Assembly (NCBI GenBank): GCA_964498395.1
Contig: CAZCHE010000004.1
Location: 310,001-374,000, forward strand
Source: Parapedobacter sp964498395
Lineage (GTDB): Bacteria > Bacteroidota > Bacteroidia > Sphingobacteriales > Sphingobacteriaceae
Length of the DNA: 64,000 nucleotides
Reading direction: 5' to 3'
Below, piece after piece: positions 54,040-62,403 of this stretch. Position numbers and translations under genes: made by a program. Position 1 is the stretch's first letter; every line of letters begins with the position of its first letter. The notes under the pieces are model-generated. The model had not been told where the DNA came from. It saw only the letters and a program-made list of their open reading frames with translations, and ran no database searches.

Positions 54040-54669
54040 ATGTCTACATTATCTAAAATCCTCGAACACAAAATAGTCGCCATTATCCGGGGCTTGGATC
54101 CCCGTGATATGCTGAAAGTCGCCGGAGCATTATATGACGGTGGTATCCGGATATTGGAAATCACCATGAATTCCGAACAGCCGATAGCGGCGATTGACGA
54201 AGTCGCCCGTGCATTCGGGGATCAACTGGTGATCGGTGCCGGTACCGTGCTCGACCCCGAGACTGCTGGGGCCGCTGTAAGCGCGGGGGCTAAGTTTATT
54301 CTCTCTCCTGTGGTTGCACTAGATGTCATCCACGCCGCAAAATACCTGGGAGTGGTCAGTATACCGGGTGCCTATACACCCAGTGAGATTTACACCGCGT
54401 ATACAAGCGGAGCCGATATCATCAAGGTCTTTCCAGCTACCTCCCCTTCCTATATCAAGGATATCAAGGGGCCATTGCCACAAATTCCGCTCTTACCCAC
54501 GGGAGGCATTACCGTTGAAAATATCAAGGATTTTAAGCAAGCCGGTGCAGTTGGATTTGGGATAGGCAGTTCCTTGATCAATACCAAACGTGAAATTACG
54601 GAAGCATACCTTGCGGAAATAACCAATAACGCGCGGGCATTCGTCGATGCGATAACCGATCCTAAATGA
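54040..54669 (+). CDS. dgoA: 2-dehydro-3-deoxy-6-phosphogalactonate aldolase (KDPG/KDPGal family)
   Basis: A 209-residue class I aldolase. The Schiff-base lysine is in ADIIKVFPA near 126-134, the catalytic Glu is in ILEITMNSE near 38-46, and IIRG near 14-17 and LPTGGI near 151-156 bind the phosphate. It cleaves KDPG or KDPGal to pyruvate and glyceraldehyde-3-phosphate. Its position directly before dgoD and dgoK (6 bp gap to dgoD) argues for the galactonate-derived KDPGal as substrate; KDPG activity cannot be excluded. Confidence 0.88.
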   Translation: MSTLSKILEHKIVAIIRGLDPRDMLKVAGALYDGGIRILEITMNSEQPIAAIDEVARAFGDQLVIGAGTVLDPETAGAAVSAGAKFILSPVVALDVIHAAKYLGVVSIPGAYTPSEIYTAYTSGADIIKVFPATSPSYIKDIKGPLPQIPLLPTGGITVENIKDFKQAGAVGFGIGSSLINTKREITEAYLAEITNNARAFVDAITDPK

Positions 54670-54675
54670 TAAACA

Positions 54676-55824
54676 ATGAAGATTAAACGTTATGAGCTAT
54701 TCCAGGTTCCCCCACGGTGGCTATTCCTGAAAATAGAAACCGATGACGGCCTTGTAGGTTGGGGTGAGCCGGTCATCGAGGGGAAGGCCGCGACCGTGAA
54801 AACGGCGGTTGATGAACTCATGGAATACCTGATTGGAAAAGACCCGATGGCCATCGAAGACCATTGGAACGTGATGTATCGGGCAGGCTTTTACCGGGGT
54901 GGGCCTATTTTGATGAGTGCCATTGCGGGTATTGACCAAGCATTGTGGGATATCAAGGGTAAATATTACCATGCGCCCATCCATCAATTGCTGGGTGGTA
55001 AAGCCCGCGACAAAATGAAAGTGTATTCATGGATCGGGGGCGACCGCCCCGATGACGTGGGCCTCGCCGCAAAAAAGATGGTTGACAATGGTTTTCTTGC
55101 GGTAAAAATGAACGCCACCGAAGAACTGCAATATGTGGATAGTTATGACAAGATCGATCAAGCGGTGGCCCGGATTGCTGCCGTACGGGATGCCGTCGGA
55201 CCAGCCATTGGAATAGGGATCGATTTCCATGGTCGAGTGCATAAGCCCATGGCCAAAATATTGGCTAAAGCATTGGAACCCTACCGGCCGATGTTTATAG
55301 AGGAACCTGTGTTGCCCGAAAACAATGAAGACTTGAGGGAAATCGCTAACCATGTTTCCATCCCCATCGCCACGGGTGAGCGGATGTTTTCAAAATGGCA
55401 GTTTAAAAACGTGTTGAATGAAGGTTATGTAGATATTATCCAGCCGGATTTGTCGCATGCCGGTGGTATTACGGAATGCAAAAAGATTATGTCCATGGCC
55501 GAAGCCTTTGACGTAGCCGCTGCTCCACATTGCCCGTTGGGGCCTATCGCCTTGGCGGCGTGCCTGCAAGTGGATGCTACATGCCACAATGCGTTTATAC
55601 AGGAGCAGAGTTTAGGGATCCATTATAATGAAGGCAGTGATCTATTGGATTACCTGGCGGATAAATCGGTGTTCGAATATGAAGAGGGATATGTGCGCAT
55701 TCCCGATAAACCTGGATTAGGGATTGAAATCAACGAAAGCCATGTGCGGAAAATGGCTGCCAACCGACACCATTGGCGAAATCCGGTTTGGAGACATCAG
55801 GATGGTAGTGTAGCTGAATGGTAA
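54676..55824 (+). CDS. dgoD: D-galactonate dehydratase
   Basis: A 382-residue enolase-superfamily dehydratase of the DgoD type. The metal ligands and acid/base residues are visible: GIGIDFHGRVHKPMA near 176-190, FIEEPVLPEN near 212-221, ATGERMFSKW near 234-243 and HCPLGPIALAA near 285-295. The C-terminal PGLGIEIN and HHWRNPVW are typical. It removes water from D-galactonate to give 2-dehydro-3-deoxygalactonate. The stop is directly followed by the dgoK start with no gap, so the two are translated together. Confidence 0.93.
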   Translation: MKIKRYELFQVPPRWLFLKIETDDGLVGWGEPVIEGKAATVKTAVDELMEYLIGKDPMAIEDHWNVMYRAGFYRGGPILMSAIAGIDQALWDIKGKYYHAPIHQLLGGKARDKMKVYSWIGGDRPDDVGLAAKKMVDNGFLAVKMNATEELQYVDSYDKIDQAVARIAAVRDAVGPAIGIGIDFHGRVHKPMAKILAKALEPYRPMFIEEPVLPENNEDLREIANHVSIPIATGERMFSKWQFKNVLNEGYVDIIQPDLSHAGGITECKKIMSMAEAFDVAAAPHCPLGPIALAACLQVDATCHNAFIQEQSLGIHYNEGSDLLDYLADKSVFEYEEGYVRIPDKPGLGIEINESHVRKMAANRHHWRNPVWRHQDGSVAEW

Positions 55825-56784
55825 ATGGATAAGTTTTTAAGCTGCGATTGGGGAACGAGTACATTCAGGCTACGCCTTATTGATGTCAACGGAACTCAAG
55901 TTATTGCCGAAGAACGGAATGACAGGGGGATTGCCGATACCTACGCACGGTGGAAGCAACAGGGCGGAAATGCAGCCGCACGCCAGGATTTTTATCTCGC
56001 CATCATAAAAGAGGCGATAAATAGGTTGGCGGCAAAAGTGGGTTATCCACTTCATGCGATTCCTGTCGTTCTTTCGGGGATGGTTTCCTCTACTATCGGC
56101 TTGATGGATATCCCCTACAAGGAACTGCCATTGAATCTGGATGGCTCAGACTTGTCTGTGAAAAGGCTAGACACCCGTGAGCATGATGGCCGTATGATCA
56201 TCATATCAGGGGCAAGAACAACCGATGATGTGATGCGGGGAGAGGAAACAAAAGTGGTGGGCTGTGCGTCTGTTTTGGCGGCCGCTGCGCAAGAGCGGCT
56301 CTTGGTCCTGCCGGGCACGCACCCCAAACATGTTGTGGTCAGGGACAACCAAGCCCTGACGGTGCGTACTTTTATGACGGGTGAATTTTTTGACTTACTT
56401 TCTACAAAGAGTGTGCTATCGACCTCCGTAGAAGGAGGTGGGGATTTTAATGATCTTGAAAACCAATCGTTTTTTAGTGAAGGGGTAAGGGCGAGCCAGG
56501 CATCCGACCTGTTGCACAGTGTCTTTAAGGTAAGGACCAATGACGTGCTTAACCATATTCCCAAGCAGCAGAATTTCTATTATTTAAGCGGATTGTTAAT
56601 CGGTGCTGAGCTGGCTGGACTAGACCCGGGGATCCCCGTCTATATCGTGGGTAACATGCCCCAGGTCACGCGGTATAAAAAAGCCTGTCACGATTTGGGT
56701 ATACCTGTTTCTGGGGAAATGGATGCCGATCTGGCATTGATCAGGGGGCAGTATGCGATTTTTTCCCGGTATTGTTTGGAATAA
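55825..56784 (+). CDS. dgoK: 2-dehydro-3-deoxygalactonokinase
   Basis: A 319-residue kinase of the DgoK family. The N-terminus SCDWGTSTFRLRL (about 6-18) is the phosphate-binding segment with the catalytic Asp, followed by VVLSGMVSSTIGL (about 75-87), LPGTHPKHV (about 165-173) and FMTGEFFDLL (about 184-193), all matching the family. It phosphorylates 2-dehydro-3-deoxygalactonate to KDPGal. It immediately follows dgoD and precedes a PQQ dehydrogenase that could make galactonate. Confidence 0.92.
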   Translation: MDKFLSCDWGTSTFRLRLIDVNGTQVIAEERNDRGIADTYARWKQQGGNAAARQDFYLAIIKEAINRLAAKVGYPLHAIPVVLSGMVSSTIGLMDIPYKELPLNLDGSDLSVKRLDTREHDGRMIIISGARTTDDVMRGEETKVVGCASVLAAAAQERLLVLPGTHPKHVVVRDNQALTVRTFMTGEFFDLLSTKSVLSTSVEGGGDFNDLENQSFFSEGVRASQASDLLHSVFKVRTNDVLNHIPKQQNFYYLSGLLIGAELAGLDPGIPVYIVGNMPQVTRYKKACHDLGIPVSGEMDADLALIRGQYAIFSRYCLE

Positions 56785-56867
56785 GTTCCTTTTGCCCATC
56801 ATGATTTTAAGCATGGGGCCTCACCAAATTGATTTTTGACGATATTCAGCAACTGAACCTTATTTTT

Positions 56868-58982
56868 ATGAAAAGGAAAAAACACGTGCGGCGATACCTT
56901 TTACAGTGTGCCTGTTTCCTGGTGTTAAGTGGTTTTTACATGTGTACACCGGGTAAGCGACACCCCACAGAGTGGCGGGAGTACTTAGGTGGCGATGATC
57001 GTAACCACTATTCCGGCCTATCACAGATTGATACGTCCAATGTAATGGCATTGAAAAAAGCCTGGGAATACCATACGCTTGATTCGGGAGAGGTGCAATG
57101 CAATCCCCTAATGGTTGGCGGGAAACTGTATGGAACTACAGCCTCCAACCACCTTTTCGCGCTGGACGCCGCTACGGGAACGGAATTGTGGCGGTTTGAG
57201 CCTGACACGGCAGGGCCATCGCATGTCAATCGAGGGGTAGCCTATTGGGAGGACGGCAGTGACAGGCGCCTGCTTTTTGCTTCCAAATCATGGTTATACG
57301 CCATCGACGCCGAAACGGGGAATCCCATCCCGGCATTTGGTGAAAGCGGGCGGATTAGTCTTCGGGCAGGTTTGGGAGATATGGGCGTGGATAAATATGT
57401 GGTTTCCACCACACCGGGAGCGATCTACAACGATATCATCATCATGCCCATACGGGTAGGTGAGGGGGAAGGTGCTGCGCCGGGACATATTCAGGCGTTT
57501 AACGTGGTGACAGGTCAGTTGGAATGGGTGTTTCATACCATTCCCCAACCTGGAGAATTGGGTTACGAGACGTGGCCGGAAGATGCTTATAAGAACCCCA
57601 CTATAGGCGGCGCAAACAGTTGGCCAGGCATGGCAATAGACCAAGAGCGTGGCATCGTTTATGCGCCGACCGGTTCCGCTGCTTTTGATTTCTATGGGGG
57701 CAATCGCAAAGGGCAAAACCTGTTTGCAAATTCATTGTTAGCCCTAAATGCACAGACTGGTGAATACATTTGGCATTACCAAGCGGTGCACCATGATATT
57801 TGGGATCGGGATTTCCCGGCTCCTCCCAATTTGGTGACGGTCCGGAAAAATGGGAAAGCAATTGATGCGGTAGCCCAAGTGACAAAATCGGGGCATGTTT
57901 TTGTCTTCGAAAGGGAAACGGGTACTCCTGTTTTCCCCATCGATGAGGTGGCCATGCGCCCATCTGAATTGCCCGGAGAGGAGCTGTGGCCGACGCAGCC
58001 AATCCCCCGCTTGCCCTTGCCATTTGCTCGGCAAGCCCTCACGGCAGAAGATATCACCCAGTTTTCAAATAGACGGGATTCCCTGCTTGATATTTTTCAT
58101 CGGTCTAATAAAGGCTTATTCCATCCATTGGGATTCACCGAAACGCTACTTTTTCCGGGAGCCGATGGCGGTGCCGAATGGGGTGGGGCCGCAGTGGATG
58201 AGGCGAGTATCCTATATGTCAATTCCAATGAAATGGCTTGGCTATTCAGTTTAAGCCGCAAAGCGGAATCCACGGACAATGTGGAAATGTCATCCGGTAG
58301 GCTCCTTTACAGTACGCACTGTTTGACCTGCCACAAGGCTGACCTGTCGGGTAGCCCAGCCAGTGGCTACCCGGATCTGGTGGGGTTGAAAGCACGCATG
58401 TCTAGGGATGAGGTTTCGAATATCATCGCTTCGGGAAAGGGTATGATGCCGGGTTTCTCGCATATCACAGCACAGGAAAGGCAGGCAATGGTCAATTACT
58501 TGTTTGGCGAAGAAAAAGAAGAGGTGTTTGCCTCGACCACAGCTGAAATATCATCCATACCCTATGTGTTCAATGGTTATAATAAGTTTCTCGATGAGCA
58601 AGGCTATCCGGCCATCACGCCGCCTTGGGGTACGCTTACGGCGATTGACCTGAATTCAGGCCAGCATGTTTGGCAGATACCTCTGGGCGAAGTGCCGGCA
58701 TTGACGAAGGCTGGTATCCCATTGACGGGAACGGAAAACTATGGCGGACCGGTGGTGACAGCAGGAGGGTTGTTGTTTATCGCTGCGACAAAGGACAATC
58801 GTTTCAGGGCATTCAACAAACGGACAGGGGAACTCTTGTGGGAGTACGAACTGCCCGCTTCGGGTTTCGCGACGCCATCCACCTATGAGGTAAACGGAAA
58901 GCAGTACGTGGTCATCGCCTGCGGGGGAACTAAACTGGGTACCGCTAAAGGGGATAGTTATGTAGCGTTTGCCTTGCCATAG
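56868..58982 (+). CDS. PQQ-dependent sugar dehydrogenase with inserted cytochrome c
   Basis: A 704-residue quinoprotein of the glucose/quinate dehydrogenase type. The leader peptide has a hydrophobic core about 12-24 and a Cys (FYMC), so it may be a lipoprotein. The eight-bladed propeller has blades such as DAATGTELWRFEPD. A cytochrome c segment with CLTCH at about 484-488 is inserted before the last blade (GTLTAIDLNSGQHVWQIPLGE, then TGELLWEYELPASGFATPSTY). It probably oxidises galactose (or another aldose) in the periplasm to the lactone/acid that feeds dgoD. ATG at 56868 starts the signal peptide. Confidence 0.85.
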   Translation: MKRKKHVRRYLLQCACFLVLSGFYMCTPGKRHPTEWREYLGGDDRNHYSGLSQIDTSNVMALKKAWEYHTLDSGEVQCNPLMVGGKLYGTTASNHLFALDAATGTELWRFEPDTAGPSHVNRGVAYWEDGSDRRLLFASKSWLYAIDAETGNPIPAFGESGRISLRAGLGDMGVDKYVVSTTPGAIYNDIIIMPIRVGEGEGAAPGHIQAFNVVTGQLEWVFHTIPQPGELGYETWPEDAYKNPTIGGANSWPGMAIDQERGIVYAPTGSAAFDFYGGNRKGQNLFANSLLALNAQTGEYIWHYQAVHHDIWDRDFPAPPNLVTVRKNGKAIDAVAQVTKSGHVFVFERETGTPVFPIDEVAMRPSELPGEELWPTQPIPRLPLPFARQALTAEDITQFSNRRDSLLDIFHRSNKGLFHPLGFTETLLFPGADGGAEWGGAAVDEASILYVNSNEMAWLFSLSRKAESTDNVEMSSGRLLYSTHCLTCHKADLSGSPASGYPDLVGLKARMSRDEVSNIIASGKGMMPGFSHITAQERQAMVNYLFGEEKEEVFASTTAEISSIPYVFNGYNKFLDEQGYPAITPPWGTLTAIDLNSGQHVWQIPLGEVPALTKAGIPLTGTENYGGPVVTAGGLLFIAATKDNRFRAFNKRTGELLWEYELPASGFATPSTYEVNGKQYVVIACGGTKLGTAKGDSYVAFALP

Positions 58983-59004
58983 TCGATCGATCTCCGGAAC
59001 ACGA

Positions 59005-60126
59005 TTATACCGTGATTTTGCGGTCGCGCGCCGTGATGGGCCAAGCCCCTGATAGCTTGCCATCAACCACGGTCATCGCCCGTTCGTACAAGGCCACCGT
59101 AGGGCAGATGTGGTGCGGCAGCCCATAAAGCACGTCGCCCACTTTCCAGTCGTGGTCTTCCGGTACCTCGACAACGAGGTGTTCCTCGCTTTGGCTAATG
59201 GGTTTCAGGTATGGTGCATTCAGGAAATGTACGCGTTGGTCAAGGCCATTCTCAGCAGCAATTGATTTGTGTCCAAGGTCGAGGCACAAGGTGGTTTTCG
59301 AGGGGAGGGAAACGACACGGGTCAATACCAATGCAGCAGGTATGAATTGCTGTTCGGGTAAGCCTTCACCATAACCTTTATCCCAGTAGATAAACGTACC
59401 CGGACTACACACCACGCGCTTGTCCATCGCATGGATGGGAAACGTGGGGGAGCCTCCGGCTACGATGACCGGACGCGGATAGTCCAAACGCTCCAATTCA
59501 GCAACCATATTCCATATCGCCCGAAAAGCCGTCTGACATTTTTTTTGCCGGATGGCGATATCTTTATCGCGCAAGTGCCCATCGTAGGCATGGATGCCTA
59601 CCGGGTTGACATGACGTAATAGGTGGAGTTTTTGATATAACCTGGTTGCCTTGATCCCGACAGGTACACCTGTGCGATTCATCCCCACGTTCACATCAAG
59701 GTATAGTTGGATGGTTAGGTTGTTTTCTTGTGCCACTGATGCGATGGCCTTGGCGTGGTCAATATTGTCTGTCAAACAGGAAAATACCGTATCGGGATAG
59801 GTTTTGATTAATTCAACAAAACGATAACACTTGGGTCCGGTGGGTTGATAGGCCAGTAATACGTCTGGTGCCCCACACATCGCCAGCATCTCCGCTTCAG
59901 CTATCGTAGCGCATTTGAATTGATGGATGCCCGCTTCCATCAGTAAGGCTACCGCTTCGGAACTCTTATTGGTTTTCACATGGGGGCGTAGGCGCTCAGT
60001 GCGGCGTTCGACCATGTTTTTAAGTACATAGATGTTTCTACTGACCCGATCGGGATAAATAAGGAGTGCAGGGGAATCAATTTCCTCGACTCCCCGGATG
60101 GCGTACCAAAGTTTATTGCTGCTCAT
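59005..60126 (-). CDS. D-threonine aldolase-like PLP enzyme
   Basis: A 373-residue fold-type III PLP enzyme with an alanine-racemase-like N-terminal barrel. The PLP lysine is in RPHVKTNKS near 47-55. YDGHLRDKD is near 180-188, and the C-terminal metal-site segment VGDVLYGLPHHICPTVALY is near 330-348. Family members cleave D-threonine, D-allothreonine or 3-hydroxy-D-aspartate to glycine or glyoxylate plus an aldehyde. Its neighbours on the same strand, an M19 dipeptidase (15 bp) and a RidA protein, suggest degradation of D-amino acids or D-containing dipeptides. Confidence 0.82.
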   Translation of the reverse strand: MSSNKLWYAIRGVEEIDSPALLIYPDRVSRNIYVLKNMVERRTERLRPHVKTNKSSEAVALLMEAGIHQFKCATIAEAEMLAMCGAPDVLLAYQPTGPKCYRFVELIKTYPDTVFSCLTDNIDHAKAIASVAQENNLTIQLYLDVNVGMNRTGVPVGIKATRLYQKLHLLRHVNPVGIHAYDGHLRDKDIAIRQKKCQTAFRAIWNMVAELERLDYPRPVIVAGGSPTFPIHAMDKRVVCSPGTFIYWDKGYGEGLPEQQFIPAALVLTRVVSLPSKTTLCLDLGHKSIAAENGLDQRVHFLNAPYLKPISQSEEHLVVEVPEDHDWKVGDVLYGLPHHICPTVALYERAMTVVDGKLSGAWPITARDRKITV

Positions 60127-60141
60127 AGTCGTTCGTTTACT

Positions 60142-61221
60142 TCAATTATTTTTCCAAGCTTGGCGAATAAATCGGAGCCAATTGCCGTGCAGGATATTGG
60201 CGATATCTGATTCCGAATATCCTCTCTTTTGCAATATCCTGTCAAATTTGCGGAGATCAGCGATGGTCTCCAAATCATAAGGGCATTGTTCCGTGCCAAA
60301 CATGCCGTCCAGGTCACTCCCTATAGCGACATGGAGGCTGTTGCCCGCCAATTGGCAGATGTGGTCGAAATGGTCTACAAGGGATTCTAACTGGACGCCG
60401 CGCGCTCGGGGGTTGGATTCACCACGTATCCAATTTGGCGATAGCATCCATGCATCCAATGCACCCCCGATGACGGCTCCCCGCTCGATCAATGCGTTCA
60501 GTTGGTCATCAGCCAGTTGGCGTTGGTGATCGACCAGCGTGCGGCAATTGTGGTGGCTCGCCCATATTGGCCCTTTGTACAGCCTCAAGGCCTGCCAGAA
60601 TCCGGCATCGGTAAGGTGGGTGATGTCCAAAATCATGTTTAACCGATCCATCTCCTGGAGCAATTCTACACCTAGTGGGGTGAGCGGGCCGTCCATGCCG
60701 GTTCCGGGAGCGTACCTGCCGGGGCCGTAATGCGCTGGCCCGATTGCGCGTAGCCCATACCGATGTGCCTGCTCGAGATAAGGGAGGGAAACGAGGGAAT
60801 CGGCACCTTCGAGACTCAGAATAAAGCCCACGGGTTTCGAAGCGTTTTCAATGGATTGATCTTCCCATAGCGCGAGATGCTGTTCTAATGTATTTAAATC
60901 GGCGATTTGCCGCATCTCGCCCGCTTCTTGCATGGCTTGGTACCACGCCAATTGACCCTGTGCCTGCGCCCAAGCTTGCTCCGGTGAGTACCAACCGGGT
61001 AATATCCGGTGGTCTTCCGTCACACGCGAAATCTGTGTGGCCACCACGAGCCCAATACCCCCTTTGCGCAGTTCGGGAAGGGATACCACCCCCTTCGCGC
61101 GATCGGGTTTGTCTGCCATTCCCGCCTCACGGTTGCGAATGGTTTCAAGCGGCACCTTTAGGTCCCGGTTCCACTCCAAGGCATTCATGGCGAGGTCGAG
61201 ATGCGCGTCAATGATAAACAT
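60142..61221 (-). CDS. Membrane dipeptidase (peptidase M19 family)
   Basis: A 359-residue M19 (renal dipeptidase-like) zinc hydrolase. The first metal pair is in IDAHLDLAMN (His-x-Asp, near 4-12), a Glu follows in FILSLEGADSL, the middle His residues are in DITHLTDAG and WASHHNCRT, and the late Asp lies in AIGSDLDGMFG. Members cleave dipeptides, including those with a D-residue at the second position, and some act as D-aminoacylases. No signal peptide, so cytoplasmic. It lies between the RidA and D-threonine-aldolase-like genes. Confidence 0.83.
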   Translation of the reverse strand: MFIIDAHLDLAMNALEWNRDLKVPLETIRNREAGMADKPDRAKGVVSLPELRKGGIGLVVATQISRVTEDHRILPGWYSPEQAWAQAQGQLAWYQAMQEAGEMRQIADLNTLEQHLALWEDQSIENASKPVGFILSLEGADSLVSLPYLEQAHRYGLRAIGPAHYGPGRYAPGTGMDGPLTPLGVELLQEMDRLNMILDITHLTDAGFWQALRLYKGPIWASHHNCRTLVDHQRQLADDQLNALIERGAVIGGALDAWMLSPNWIRGESNPRARGVQLESLVDHFDHICQLAGNSLHVAIGSDLDGMFGTEQCPYDLETIADLRKFDRILQKRGYSESDIANILHGNWLRFIRQAWKNN

Positions 61222-61227
61222 GGTTGG

Positions 61228-61620
61228 TTAGTTTGGCTGTTTTTTGGCGATACAGTCTATTTCGACTTTGATGCCGTTATCTAAAACCGATTGCACAGTG
61301 GTGCGTGCGGGCCGAATCGCGGAGAAATACTGCGCATAGACACCATTGAACCGTTGGAAATCAGCGATATCACTTAAATGAACGGTGCATTTCACCACAT
61401 CATCCATGGTCATTCCGGCATTTTCCAAGATGGCCTTTATATTCTTTAGCGTCAAATGTGTTTCTTCCTCTATCGTTCCCAGCACAAATGTTGATGCTTT
61501 GAAATCAATGGCTGCCTGTCCGCTTACAAACAGCAAACCATCGACCAAAACACCGTCTGAATAAGCCCCCGTAGTGAAATCATGTGCGCGATCTGGATGT
61601 GTGATTTTAGTTTTTCCCAT
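61228..61620 (-). CDS. RidA-family protein
   Basis: A 130-residue RidA/YjgF-family protein. It has the GQAAIDFKAS segment near 34-43 and the catalytic Arg in RPARTTVQSV near 103-112, with VEIDCIAKK at the end. Family members hydrolyse reactive enamine/imine intermediates made by PLP enzymes. It is the first gene of the trio with the dipeptidase (6 bp) and the PLP aldolase. ATG at 61620 gives the normal length; the 35 codons upstream in frame look non-coding. Confidence 0.88.
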   Translation of the reverse strand: MGKTKITHPDRAHDFTTGAYSDGVLVDGLLFVSGQAAIDFKASTFVLGTIEEETHLTLKNIKAILENAGMTMDDVVKCTVHLSDIADFQRFNGVYAQYFSAIRPARTTVQSVLDNGIKVEIDCIAKKQPN

Positions 61621-61884
61621 GTTGATTTGATTGGTTAATTTGAATACTGTCATTAATTGGTGAAAGGTAAGAAAACCTGATAGTTTTTGGAAATCGAGTG
61701 ATGTTTTACTTTGCTTCAATCGCATTTATGCTTGTTTTTTCACCCCTTTGTCTATATATTTCCTCTATAAAGTTTGTTTCTCAATGGCAGAGGAGAGATC
61801 GATAAATTCACTTTTATATTCAACGCGATTATATTGCATATAAAAGCAAATTTATCTAAGTTTGGTAGCATAAAGCTGTTGTCC

Positions 61885-62382
61885 ATGAGCATAGCCATTC
61901 GTTATGGGGTCTTATTTGCAGTTGCCATTTTCTTGTGGGCGGTCATCGAATCGTTGTTGGGATTGCATGACCGACATATCCAATACCACGAATACCTTTC
62001 TTATTTCTTTGCGGTACCCTCGGTAGCCATCATGTATTGGGGTATTCGTAGCGAGGAAAAGCGCTCACAAGAACGGATAGGGTTTCGAAAAGCATTTATG
62101 ACTGGGCTTGGTATTACAGGAGTGGTGACATTGCTTTGCCCACTGGTGTGGTACGTGTTCTGTGCGTGGGTTAACCCATCGTTTTTGGACAATATGGTTC
62201 GTTATGCCATAGCGGCCAAGGGCATGGATGCGCAACTAGCAGGACAACGGTTTTCCCTCTCCACCCATTTGTTGGTGTCTACGTTATCCACGTTGGTCAT
62301 CGGGGCTGTTATTTCGTTGGTGATTGCCGTTATCATGGCTCGGCAAACGCAGCGACGGCTGGCTCATGTATCCACCGAATAA
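61885..62382 (+). CDS. DUF4199 membrane protein
   Basis: A 165-residue protein with four hydrophobic segments (about 5-25, 35-52, 72-96, 130-152). The pattern of two TM segments, a polar stretch with RIGFRKAFMTG, and two more is that of Bacteroidota DUF4199 proteins. ATG at 61885 is preferred because family members begin at the first membrane segment; an upstream in-frame ATG at 61774 adds a non-conserved tail. Function unknown. It faces the end of the beta-barrel gene with a 21-bp gap. Confidence 0.65.
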   Translation: MSIAIRYGVLFAVAIFLWAVIESLLGLHDRHIQYHEYLSYFFAVPSVAIMYWGIRSEEKRSQERIGFRKAFMTGLGITGVVTLLCPLVWYVFCAWVNPSFLDNMVRYAIAAKGMDAQLAGQRFSLSTHLLVSTLSTLVIGAVISLVIAVIMARQTQRRLAHVSTE

Positions 62383-62403
62383 CCAATAACGAGCTAATCC
62401 AAG

